DNA from: Propionibacteriaceae bacterium UBA5174
GTDB lineage: Bacteria; Actinomycetota; Actinomycetes; Propionibacteriales; Propionibacteriaceae
Assembly: GCA_002413345.1 (NCBI GenBank)
Contig: DHWU01000058.1
Coordinates: 30,765 to 66,391 of the forward strand
Reading direction: 5' to 3'
Length of the DNA: 35,627 nucleotides
In this document: positions 29,230 through 35,627 of the stretch, piece by piece
Position numbering within the stretch: the stretch's first letter is position 1
Layout of the letters: every line of letters starts with the position of its first letter
Program-made: the position numbers and the translations under genes
Notes under the pieces: generated by a model
Told to the model about the DNA's origin: nothing
What the model saw: the letters and a program-made list of their open reading frames with translations, nothing else
Databases searched by the model: none

Positions 29230-30663
29230 GTGACGGCTCAAGACGTCAGCCGCAGTTCTAGGCGCGCATTGGTCATCGGTCTAATGCTCTGTGTGGTGGC
29301 GGTCGCCTTCGAAGCAATCGCGGTGGTCACCGCGATGCCAGCAGCGGCCAGTGACTTAGGTGACTTGGGGCTTTACGCCTGGGCCTTTACCGCGTTCATG
29401 ATCGCCCAGGTCTTTGCCATCGTGGCGGCTGGGCAGGTTAGCGATGTCCGGGGGCCAAAAGGTCCGATGGTAATCGGCTTTGGGCTGTTCGCAGTCGGCT
29501 TAGTGATCGCCGGGTCGGCGCCCACAATGCTCATCCTGATGGTGGGGCGCTTCGTCCAAGGATTGGGCGGCGGTGCCATGAACCTGGCCGTGATGGTGCT
29601 GATCGCCCGGTTGTTCGATGCCAAAGAGCGAGCTGTGCTGATGACGGCGATGGCCTTCGCCTGGATGGCTCCAGCATTTGTTGGGCCGCCGATCGCGGCC
29701 TGGCTGAGCAGTGCGCTGAGCTGGCATTGGGTCTTTTATTCGGTGCTCCCAGTCATGGCGGTGGGCGGTCTGCTCATCGTTGGTCCGTTAGCGCGCACCG
29801 ATCTTCGGATCAGTGTGACTGCTGAAGCTGCGCCCAAGCTGAAACCAATGCTGTTGGTTTCGGCCGCGGTGGTGGCAGGTGGCGCGGCCAGCTTGCAGGT
29901 CGCCGGGCAGATCCTTGGGGGGCAAAACGGTGGCTCTGCCACCAGCGCGCAGGGTCTGGGCTGGTGGGTGCTGATCTGGGCGCTCGCTGGGGCGGTGCTG
30001 TTGCGTTTCGGGCTGCCGCCGTTGTTGCCAACTGCCTATCGGTTGGGCGGTTCGGGTTTGGCAGCCAACATCAATGTCCGAATGCTGGCCGCTGGGGCCT
30101 TCTTCGGATCAGAAACCTTCCTGACTTTGGTGCTGGTGCGTGCCGAGGGACTGGATCTGACCAGTGCCGGGCTCACCTTGACCGTGGGGTCAGTCGGTTG
30201 GGCGTTGGGGTCGTGGGCGCAATCGCGTCCTTGGCTCGGACTGCGTCGGGATCAGATCATCATTGCTGGCACGGCGATTTGCGGAGTGGGTTTGGTAGCG
30301 GTGACCGTGGCCGCATGGTTGCCCGGCCGCGGACTTCTCTGGTTACTGGTCCTTGGCTGGACGATTGGCGGGTTGGGCATGGGCCTGCAAATGGCCAGCA
30401 CCTCGTTGGTGGTGATGGAGCTATCGACCAAACCCGAGTTGGGTCGAAACACTTCCTCACTCCAAGTGGCCGAAGCGTTGGGCAACTCGGTGGTGGCTGG
30501 CCTGGCTGGCACGATCTTCGCGACATTACTGGCCGATCCTCGGCTGGCTTTCGGCTCACTATTCACCGCAATGACGGCAGTTGCCCTACTCAGCTTGGTG
30601 TTTTCGCTTCGAATCGGCCCGGTGGTCAACCACAGTCTTGATAACATCTCGACATCAAGATAA
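29230..30663 (+). CDS. MFS transporter (drug-efflux type)
   Basis: The 477-residue permease has 12-14 predicted helices, starting SRRALVIGLMLCVVAVAFEAIAV. The motif-A-like loop GQVSDVRGPKGPMVIG lies between helices 2 and 3, and the FVQGLGGGAMNLAVMVL segment is typical of H+-antiport multidrug exporters. It probably exports a small organic compound; the substrate is unknown. A MarR regulator gene begins 11 bp downstream, and a palindrome overlaps the transporter's stop codon, so the two likely form a regulator-exporter pair. The chosen GTG (29230) is supported by GGAGG. The longer frame up to 29092 overlaps the divergent gene and lacks membrane features. Confidence 0.88.
   Translation: MTAQDVSRSSRRALVIGLMLCVVAVAFEAIAVVTAMPAAASDLGDLGLYAWAFTAFMIAQVFAIVAAGQVSDVRGPKGPMVIGFGLFAVGLVIAGSAPTMLILMVGRFVQGLGGGAMNLAVMVLIARLFDAKERAVLMTAMAFAWMAPAFVGPPIAAWLSSALSWHWVFYSVLPVMAVGGLLIVGPLARTDLRISVTAEAAPKLKPMLLVSAAVVAGGAASLQVAGQILGGQNGGSATSAQGLGWWVLIWALAGAVLLRFGLPPLLPTAYRLGGSGLAANINVRMLAAGAFFGSETFLTLVLVRAEGLDLTSAGLTLTVGSVGWALGSWAQSRPWLGLRRDQIIIAGTAICGVGLVAVTVAAWLPGRGLLWLLVLGWTIGGLGMGLQMASTSLVVMELSTKPELGRNTSSLQVAEALGNSVVAGLAGTIFATLLADPRLAFGSLFTAMTAVALLSLVFSLRIGPVVNHSLDNISTSR
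30646..30661. promoter_or_regulatory. MarR-type operator candidate
   Basis: ATCTCGACATCAAGAT is a 16-bp imperfect palindrome, symmetrical at 12 of 16 positions, spanning the end of the MFS gene and the first base of its stop codon. A TTGATA hexamer at 30638-30643 and a TAACTG at 30661 with a 17-nt spacer could be a promoter for the MarR gene that the operator would overlap. Confidence 0.5.
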
Positions 30664-30674
30664 CTGGGGGTGGC

Positions 30675-31163
30675 ATGGACGAGGTCGACGAGATTCTCGC
30701 GTCCTGGAAACAGGAATTGCCACAGCTAGATGCCAGTCCGCTGGGCAGTCTGTCGCGAATCAGTCGACTCGCTCGACACCTTGACCGAGCTCGCAGTGAG
30801 GCATTTGAGACCCAGGACTTGGAGCTTTGGGAATTTGATGTGTTGGCTGCGTTGCGCCGCCACGGTTCGCCCTATGAACTGTCTCCTGGTGAACTGGTCC
30901 ATGAGACCTTGTCGACCTCGGGCGCGATGACCAATCGGGTGAACCGCCTGGTGGCTCGCGGCCTAGTAGTGCGGGAACAGAATGCCCAGGATCGCCGCGG
31001 TGTGCTGGTGCGGCTTACCAGCGAGGGCCGTCGTCGAGTCCAGGTGGCGCTGAGTGAATTGCTCGACTTTGAACGGGAGTTGCTGGCCACCATCAGCCCA
31101 GCTGACCGCGAACAGTTGGCGGATCTGCTGCGCGAGCTTTTGGCTCCGTTCGAACGTTCCTGA
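30675..31163 (+). CDS. MarR-family transcriptional regulator
   Basis: The 162-residue winged-helix protein has an N-terminal helix, ELWEFDVLAALRRHG (helix 2), the recognition segment LSPGELVHETLSTSGAMTNRVNRLVARGLVVREQ, and the wing RRGVLVRLTSEGRRRV. A C-terminal dimer helix ends DREQLADLLRELL. MarR proteins repress neighbouring efflux or catabolic genes and release on ligand binding. The gene is 11 bp after the MFS gene and the palindrome at 30646-30661 lies just before it, so autoregulation is likely. Whether the MFS promoter upstream at 29169-29229 also has a site is not evident; I see no second copy there. The ATG follows GGGGGTGG. Confidence 0.88.
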   Translation: MDEVDEILASWKQELPQLDASPLGSLSRISRLARHLDRARSEAFETQDLELWEFDVLAALRRHGSPYELSPGELVHETLSTSGAMTNRVNRLVARGLVVREQNAQDRRGVLVRLTSEGRRRVQVALSELLDFERELLATISPADREQLADLLRELLAPFERS

Positions 31164-31215
31164 CTTGGGCAGATATCGTTGTCATAGCCGCCACTTCTGA
31201 CCCCTGGAGCTCGTC

Positions 31216-33375
31216 ATGGCCCTGTCCAGCCACCAGTTGGCCGAACTCGCCGACGCCTTCGGAATCGCCACCCAGTTTTGGGATTGGAAGGGCCGACTCA
31301 CCGAAGTGAACGATGCCACGGTGATCGCCATCCTCGCCGGTCTGGACGTTGATGCCAGCGATCCGGCAAAGGCGGAGTTGGCGCTGACTGCGGCGCGCGA
31401 CCGTCCGTGGAGTCGAATCCTGCCCCCCTGCGTAGTCGTGCAGCAGGGATCCTCCAAGCAGGTGTTGGTGCATGTGCCCCACGGAGATTGGGTGCGGGTC
31501 TCGATTCGGTTGGAGGAAGGTGGCTGGGTTGACGTCCCTCAGGCGCGTCACGACGTGGAACCTCGCCTGGTGGCTGGCCGATTGACCGGGGAAGCGGCCT
31601 TCGAGATCCCGATCGAACTTCCGCTGGGTTACCACCGGCTGCAAGCCACCACCGAAGCTGGTCAAGCCGAATCCACTTTGGTGGTTACGCCGAGCTTTGT
31701 GGGCTTCCCCCAGGCCATGGCCGACAAACGGGTTTGGGGTTACGCGATTCAGCTCTACAGCATTACTTCAGCGGAATCGTGGGGCTTGGGCGATCTGGGT
31801 GACCTCGCGGATCTGGCGGTTTGGTCGGCCACTCAGCAGTTTGCTGGCTATCTTCTGGTCAACCCGCTCCACGCTGCAGAGCCGCGGCCGCCGATCGAAG
31901 CCTCGCCTTACTTGCCGATGTCGCGACGCTTCGTCAACCCGATCTACATCCGGCCCGAACGGGTGCCGGAATTTGCCGATCTGGACGCTGACTCCCGCAG
32001 GCGAATCCGGCAGCTGAAACAACGCTTGGCGACCAAGATTGCCGACCGGGAACTGATCGATCGCGATCCGATCTGGGTGGCCAAGCTCAAGGCTTTGCGG
32101 ATCATCTTTGGGTACGGCATGCGGCCTGCGAGGCAGATGGCCTTTGAGGAGTTCTTACGTAAGGAAGGTCGAGGACTGACCCAATTCGCCACGTGGTGCG
32201 CATTGGTCAACGACGAGGGTCTGGATTTTCGCACCTGGCCGGACGCACTGCAGCGTCCATCTTCACCGCAGGTGGCCGAGTTCACTGCCGCAAATGCCGA
32301 GGAGATCAAGTTCTTCGCCTGGTTGCAGTTCATTGCCGATGGTCAACTGGGGGCGGCCCAATCCGCGGCTCGAAACTCGGGGATGCGAGTTGGTGTGATG
32401 AATGACCTGGCGGTCGGGGTGAGCGCTTGCAGCGCGGAGGCTTGGACCTACGGCAATTTGTTCGCCGAGGGGCTCAGTGTTGGGGCGCCGCCGGACCATT
32501 TCAACCAAACTGGCCAAGACTGGGGGCAGGCGCCGTGGCGTCCAGATCGCCTCGATGAGTTGTCGTATGCCCCATTTAGGCAAATGGTGGCTGGCATTCT
32601 GCGGCATTCCGGTGGGCTCCGGGTGGACCACATCATGGGGCTGTTCCGACTTTGGTGGGTGCCTGCTGGCATGCTGCCCAGCCAGGGCAGTTATGTGCGC
32701 TACGACCATGAGGCGATGGTCGGCATTCTGGCATTGGAAGCACACCGGGCCGGGGCGCTGGTGGTGGGGGAGGATCTAGGCGTCGTTGAACCGTGGGTGC
32801 GTGACTACCTGCGTACGCGGGGCATTCTGGGCACCTCGATTGAGTGGTTTGAACGGGACGATCAGGGTCAGCCGCTGCCCCCAGAAGCGTGGCGGGAGTA
32901 CTGCCTGGCCTCGGTAACCACCCATGATTTGCCGCCGACCGCTGGCTATCTGGCCGGGGAGCACATCTTGCTCCAACACTCCTTGGGGCTGCTCACCGAG
33001 ACCTTGGACGCCGAGTTGGCGGTAGCAACTGCGGAGTGGGATGCAGTGGTTACCGGATTGCGGGAGCGCGGCTTCCTGGCCGAGGATCCCTGCCGGGTAG
33101 AAGACGTCGTCCTAGCTATGCACCGCTTTCTTGTGGCGACGCCGTCGCGGGTGTTGTGCGCGGCCTTGACCGATGCGGTCGGCGACCGGCGCACTCAGAA
33201 TCAGCCGGGCACTTCGCAGGAATATCCGAACTGGCGGGTGCCGCTCAGCGGTCCGGACGGCAAGCCGATAATGCTGGAAGACCTTTACTCCAGCGAACGT
33301 GCCTACCGGCTGGCGTCGGTGATGAACGACTTTGCCTCGCCGATGAGCGCGTCCAGTGCGGTGGAGTTCGACTAG
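31216..33375 (+). CDS. malQ: 4-alpha-glucanotransferase (GH77, amylomaltase)
   Basis: The 719-residue enzyme transfers glucan chains between alpha-1,4-glucans, in maltose/glycogen metabolism. An N-terminal beta-sandwich domain (about 1-165) precedes the GH77 barrel, starting WGYAIQLYSITSAESWGLGD. Catalytic residues are visible: Asp471 nucleophile in GLRVDHIMGLFRLWW, Glu519 acid/base in VVGEDLGVVEPWV, and Asp571 in TTHDLPPTAGYL. The C-terminal QEYPNWRVPL is a family signature. The length with N-terminal domain is typical of actinobacterial MalQ. The ATG follows CTGGAGCTCGTC. It begins 52 bp after the MarR gene and looks unrelated to it. No other glycogen genes are in the window. Confidence 0.93.
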   Translation: MALSSHQLAELADAFGIATQFWDWKGRLTEVNDATVIAILAGLDVDASDPAKAELALTAARDRPWSRILPPCVVVQQGSSKQVLVHVPHGDWVRVSIRLEEGGWVDVPQARHDVEPRLVAGRLTGEAAFEIPIELPLGYHRLQATTEAGQAESTLVVTPSFVGFPQAMADKRVWGYAIQLYSITSAESWGLGDLGDLADLAVWSATQQFAGYLLVNPLHAAEPRPPIEASPYLPMSRRFVNPIYIRPERVPEFADLDADSRRRIRQLKQRLATKIADRELIDRDPIWVAKLKALRIIFGYGMRPARQMAFEEFLRKEGRGLTQFATWCALVNDEGLDFRTWPDALQRPSSPQVAEFTAANAEEIKFFAWLQFIADGQLGAAQSAARNSGMRVGVMNDLAVGVSACSAEAWTYGNLFAEGLSVGAPPDHFNQTGQDWGQAPWRPDRLDELSYAPFRQMVAGILRHSGGLRVDHIMGLFRLWWVPAGMLPSQGSYVRYDHEAMVGILALEAHRAGALVVGEDLGVVEPWVRDYLRTRGILGTSIEWFERDDQGQPLPPEAWREYCLASVTTHDLPPTAGYLAGEHILLQHSLGLLTETLDAELAVATAEWDAVVTGLRERGFLAEDPCRVEDVVLAMHRFLVATPSRVLCAALTDAVGDRRTQNQPGTSQEYPNWRVPLSGPDGKPIMLEDLYSSERAYRLASVMNDFASPMSASSAVEFD

Positions 33376-33446
33376 GTTCGACTCGGCCTGGGACGGGGCG
33401 AGTTCGCGGCAGCGGTGAGTATCACGCGAAGGTGTCGCGGTGGCGG

Positions 33447-33487
33447 CCCGACCTGATTGACTGGGCTCACCAACTACGAGGGTCGGG
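33447..33487. terminator. Weak long-loop hairpin after malQ
   Basis: CCCGACC / GGTCGGG (7 bp) with a 27-nt loop lies in the 127-base gap between malQ and the cardiolipin synthase gene. It could end the malQ transcript; the loop is long and the T tract absent. Confidence 0.25.
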
Positions 33488-33490
33488 TCA

Positions 33491-33498
33491 AGGGAGGT
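33491..33498 (+). promoter_or_regulatory. Shine-Dalgarno site selecting a TTG start
   Basis: AGGGAGGT, almost fully complementary to the 16S tail, lies 4 nt before TTG 33503. It is the strongest ribosome-binding site seen in the window and decides the rare start codon of the cardiolipin synthase gene. Confidence 0.6.
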
Positions 33499-33502
33499 CT
33501 GG

Positions 33503-34978
33503 TTGAGTACTTCGCACGCATCACTGCTGGCGCTGGCAGTGCACCTGATCGTGGTGCTGGCCTTTGGCGTCACTTTGGCGGCGAACCGCCGTCCGGCTAG
33601 CGCTATTGCCTGGATATTGGCGATCATCTTCTTGCCGGTTTTGGGAATCTTAGTCTTCTTGTTCATCGGCGTCGGCAAGCTGCCGCACTATCGGCGCGAG
33701 CGGCAGCGCGAAGTCAACGAGCTGATTCTCAGTGGCTCTGAGTCGGTGACGCAGCGGATCGTCCCAGACACTCCAGAATGGCTAGCTTCGGCGGTGCACC
33801 TCAACCTGAACTTGGGCGCCTTGCCGATGGTGACCGGCAACACCGCCGCGCTGATCGAGAGCTATGAAGACACCTTCACTGAGTTGGTGACCGACATCGA
33901 TGCGGCTCGCGACTATGTGCGGGTGGCTTTCTATCTGCTGGTTCTCGACGACACCACCAAGTCAGTATTCGACGCGCTCGCTCGCGCGCAACTTCGTGGT
34001 GTTCAGGTACACGTCCTCTATGACTTCCTCGCGTGTCGCAGCTATCCCAGGCATCGTCAGACCAAGAAGGCGCTGGCGCAGATGGGGGTGGAGTGGCAGG
34101 CGATGTTGCCGCTACGTCCCTGGCGGGGGCAATGGCAGCGTCCCGACATGCGCAACCACCGCAAGATCGTGATCATCGACGGCCGGATTGGCTACACCGG
34201 ATCGCAGAACCTGATCGACTCCAGCTATCTGCGACGCGAAAACCGGAAACGTGGGTTGCACTGGAAAGAGCTGATGGTGCGGTTGGTTGGGCCAGCGGTG
34301 GCCGAATTGGACGCGGTGTTCGTCTCGGATTGGTTTAGCGAAACTGATCACGTTCTGGAGGTGGACCTGCACACCTGGTCCGATCCGGCGACCTTGCCGG
34401 TGTCTGACGGCGGTTCTGGAGTGACTCCGGTTGACGCGCAGGTGGTACCCAGTGGGCCCAGCTTTGACAACGACAACAACTTGAAGTTATTCGTGCTGAT
34501 GATGCAGAACGCCCGGAAGCGGATCAGCATCACCAGTCCCTACTTTGTACCTGATGAATCCACACTCACGGCGTTGGTCACCGCGGCGTCGCGGGGGGTT
34601 GAGGTTGAACTATTCGTCTCCGCGATTGGTGACCAGGCTTTGGTGTACCACGCCCAGCGCTCCTATTACGAAGAGCTGCTGCGGGCCGGAGTGGTGGTGT
34701 ACCTCTACCACGCACCCACGGTGCTGCATTCCAAGCACTTCTCGATCGATGACGAGGTGGCCGTGGTGGGCACGAGCAATATGGACATCCGATCCTTCAG
34801 CCTGAACATGGAGGTCTCAGTGCTGCTGCGGGGTCGGGAATTCATCGCGGAGTTGCGCAAGGTTGAGGACCATTACCGGGCTGGTAGCGCCCGGTTGGGT
34901 TTGGAAGATTGGCTGGAGCGGCCTTTCCACGACAAGGTGTTGGACAACCTAGCTCGGCTGACTTCAGCTCTGATGTGA
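33503..34978 (+). CDS. cls: Cardiolipin synthase (phospholipase D family)
   Basis: The 491-residue membrane enzyme condenses phosphatidyl groups to make cardiolipin. Two N-terminal membrane helices (about 8-28 and 33-56), with the GKLPHYRRERQ linker, precede two HKD motifs: NHRKIVIIDGRIGYTGSQN with His219, and LHSKHFSIDDEVAVVGTSNMD with His409. Both are intact. The layout matches bacterial ClsA. The start is TTG after a very strong ribosome-binding site. Actinobacteria often make cardiolipin with a CDP-alcohol phosphatidyltransferase instead, so a PLD-type Cls adds to that. Its tail ends near the nicotinamidase gene on the opposite strand, with 104 bp between. Confidence 0.92.
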   Translation: MSTSHASLLALAVHLIVVLAFGVTLAANRRPASAIAWILAIIFLPVLGILVFLFIGVGKLPHYRRERQREVNELILSGSESVTQRIVPDTPEWLASAVHLNLNLGALPMVTGNTAALIESYEDTFTELVTDIDAARDYVRVAFYLLVLDDTTKSVFDALARAQLRGVQVHVLYDFLACRSYPRHRQTKKALAQMGVEWQAMLPLRPWRGQWQRPDMRNHRKIVIIDGRIGYTGSQNLIDSSYLRRENRKRGLHWKELMVRLVGPAVAELDAVFVSDWFSETDHVLEVDLHTWSDPATLPVSDGGSGVTPVDAQVVPSGPSFDNDNNLKLFVLMMQNARKRISITSPYFVPDESTLTALVTAASRGVEVELFVSAIGDQALVYHAQRSYYEELLRAGVVVYLYHAPTVLHSKHFSIDDEVAVVGTSNMDIRSFSLNMEVSVLLRGREFIAELRKVEDHYRAGSARLGLEDWLERPFHDKVLDNLARLTSALM

Positions 34979-34995
34979 GTCCCGGTCTTGACGCA

Positions 34996-35012
34996 GTGGC
35001 GCCGTTAGCCAC
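34996..35012 (+). terminator. Small hairpin after cls
   Basis: GTGGC-GCCGTTA-GCCAC, 5-bp stem, lies 17 bp after the cls stop in the 104-base convergent gap. Weak on its own; no T tract. Confidence 0.25.
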
Positions 35013-35082
35013 AGGTTCGCGATCTTGGTGAGCTGTTGTGGGTAGAGCTGGAAAAGATCAACTTGGGTTGAGCAGCCCAGGC

Positions 35083-35627
35083 CTAGCGTCGAACCGCCAC
35101 TCCGGCCGCAGCGAAGCTGGCCAGCGTCTCCTTAAGCCGCTCCGGAGCAACGGCCGCGGTGAGATTCAAAAGCACCCGAACTTGTAGACCGGCACCAGCC
35201 GCATCCAGCGCGGTGGCTTTCACGCAGTAGTCGGTTGCGATGCCGACCACGTCAACGCGGGTTACTTCGTTTTCGGCCAGCCAGACGTCGAGACCTTCGC
35301 CGTCGCAGGTGCCCTCGAACCCGGAGTAGGCCGCGGCATATTCACCCTTGTCAAACACGGCTTCGAAGAGTTCGGGCCGCAGTGGAGGGTGCAGTTCGGC
35401 GCCTGGGGTGCCAGCAACGCAGTGAGTGGGCCAGGTATCAATGAAGTCGGGGTCAGCGGCGAAGTGCGCACCTGGATCGAGGTGATGGTCGCGGGTGGCG
35501 ACTACCCGGTCGTAACCGTGGTCGCTGGCCAACAGTTCGGCAATGTCGGTAGCCACCTTTGACCCGCCAGCCACGGCCAGTGATCCGCCCTCACAGAAGT
35601 CATTCTGGACGTCGACGACGATCAGCG
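35083..35627 (-). CDS. pncA: Nicotinamidase (isochorismatase family), 5' end missing
   Basis: The frame is open to the right edge, so the N-terminal few residues lie outside the window; the in-frame GTG at 35574 is not the true start because the catalytic motif lies upstream of it. Visible from the edge are LIVVDVQNDFCEGGS (catalytic Asp), RDHHLDPGAHF (Asp and two His of the metal site), WPTHCVAGT, the catalytic-lysine segment FDKGEYAAAYSGFEG, and the cysteine nucleophile in GIATDYCVKATALDA. All nicotinamidase catalytic residues are present. It converts nicotinamide to nicotinate for NAD salvage, and in mycobacteria it activates pyrazinamide. It is convergent with cls. Confidence 0.93.
   Translation of the reverse strand, partial: LIVVDVQNDFCEGGSLAVAGGSKVATDIAELLASDHGYDRVVATRDHHLDPGAHFAADPDFIDTWPTHCVAGTPGAELHPPLRPELFEAVFDKGEYAAAYSGFEGTCDGEGLDVWLAENEVTRVDVVGIATDYCVKATALDAAGAGLQVRVLLNLTAAVAPERLKETLASFAAAGVAVRR

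Noticed and set aside
1..35627. CRISPR array, tRNA, rRNA, insertion sequence, prophage, toxin-antitoxin or defence island
   Set aside because: No spaced direct repeats, no cloverleaf sequences, no transposase or integrase motifs, and no anomalous block of composition were seen; the window is largely a conserved chromosomal envelope and metabolism locus.

Overview
The window is a high-GC chromosomal segment of an actinobacterium (Actinomycetota, class Actinomycetes). Direct evidence is a WhiB-type iron-sulfur regulator, the actinobacteria-restricted families DUF3039, DUF3499 and DUF5719, an AccA/AccD/AccE acyl-CoA carboxylase set, a decaprenyl-phosphate phosphoribosyltransferase, frequent GTG starts, and many start codons that carry a TAnnnT -10 box 6-7 nt upstream instead of a Shine-Dalgarno site. 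Gene order follows the Mycobacterium tuberculosis Rv3285-Rv3248c neighbourhood as I remember it, with local losses and insertions. I cannot fix the genus. No mobile element, CRISPR array, RNA gene, prophage or biosynthetic cluster was seen, and no gap without a gene exceeds about 215 bases.

Layout. 1-4.9 kb: lipid precursor and wall-lipid genes, mostly on the minus strand (biotin carboxylase 5' end, decaprenyl-P phosphoribosyltransferase, Maf, AccE, AccD), with a CorA-type transporter inserted on the plus strand. 4.9-6.7 kb: biotin ligase, a PH-domain membrane protein and a GtrA flippase-like protein. 6.7-8.6 kb: a minus-strand pair not present in the M. tuberculosis order, a secreted WD40 protein and an S51-type peptidase homologue that lacks its serine nucleophile. 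8.8-13.8 kb: purE (without purK), a LytR-CpsA-Psr wall-polymer ligase, a Tat lipoprotein of the beta-lactamase/PBP fold, GDP-mannose pyrophosphorylase and an unknown membrane protein. 13.95-22.1 kb: whiB2, a giant membrane glycosyltransferase, DUF5719, an inactive-looking zincin, DUF3499, phosphomannomutase, a Trm112-like protein and a SIS/TobH-like protein. 22.1-26.8 kb: a CDF metal exporter, an ornithine-cyclodeaminase-like enzyme, an SCP2-type thiolase without its cysteine, and S-adenosylhomocysteinase. 26.9-29.2 kb: a VanY-type carboxypeptidase, SixA-like phosphatase, DUF3039 and a proline-rich membrane protein, all minus strand. 29.2-35.6 kb: an MFS exporter with a MarR regulator and a palindromic operator between them, MalQ, a cardiolipin synthase and the 3' part of a nicotinamidase.

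How the genes work together. The central theme is the cell envelope. The carboxylase with its biotin ligase makes acyl-chain precursors. Phosphomannomutase and GDP-mannose pyrophosphorylase supply activated mannose. GtrA, the decaprenyl-P phosphoribosyltransferase and the large glycosyltransferase fit polyprenyl-linked glycan assembly. The LCP protein would attach the polymer to peptidoglycan, and the PBP-like and VanY-like proteins would trim peptidoglycan. WhiB2 is the expected cell-division and developmental regulator of the block. The most distinctive observations are three enzyme homologues whose catalytic residue is missing, the high density of leaderless-type promoters, the missing purK, and the MarR operator.
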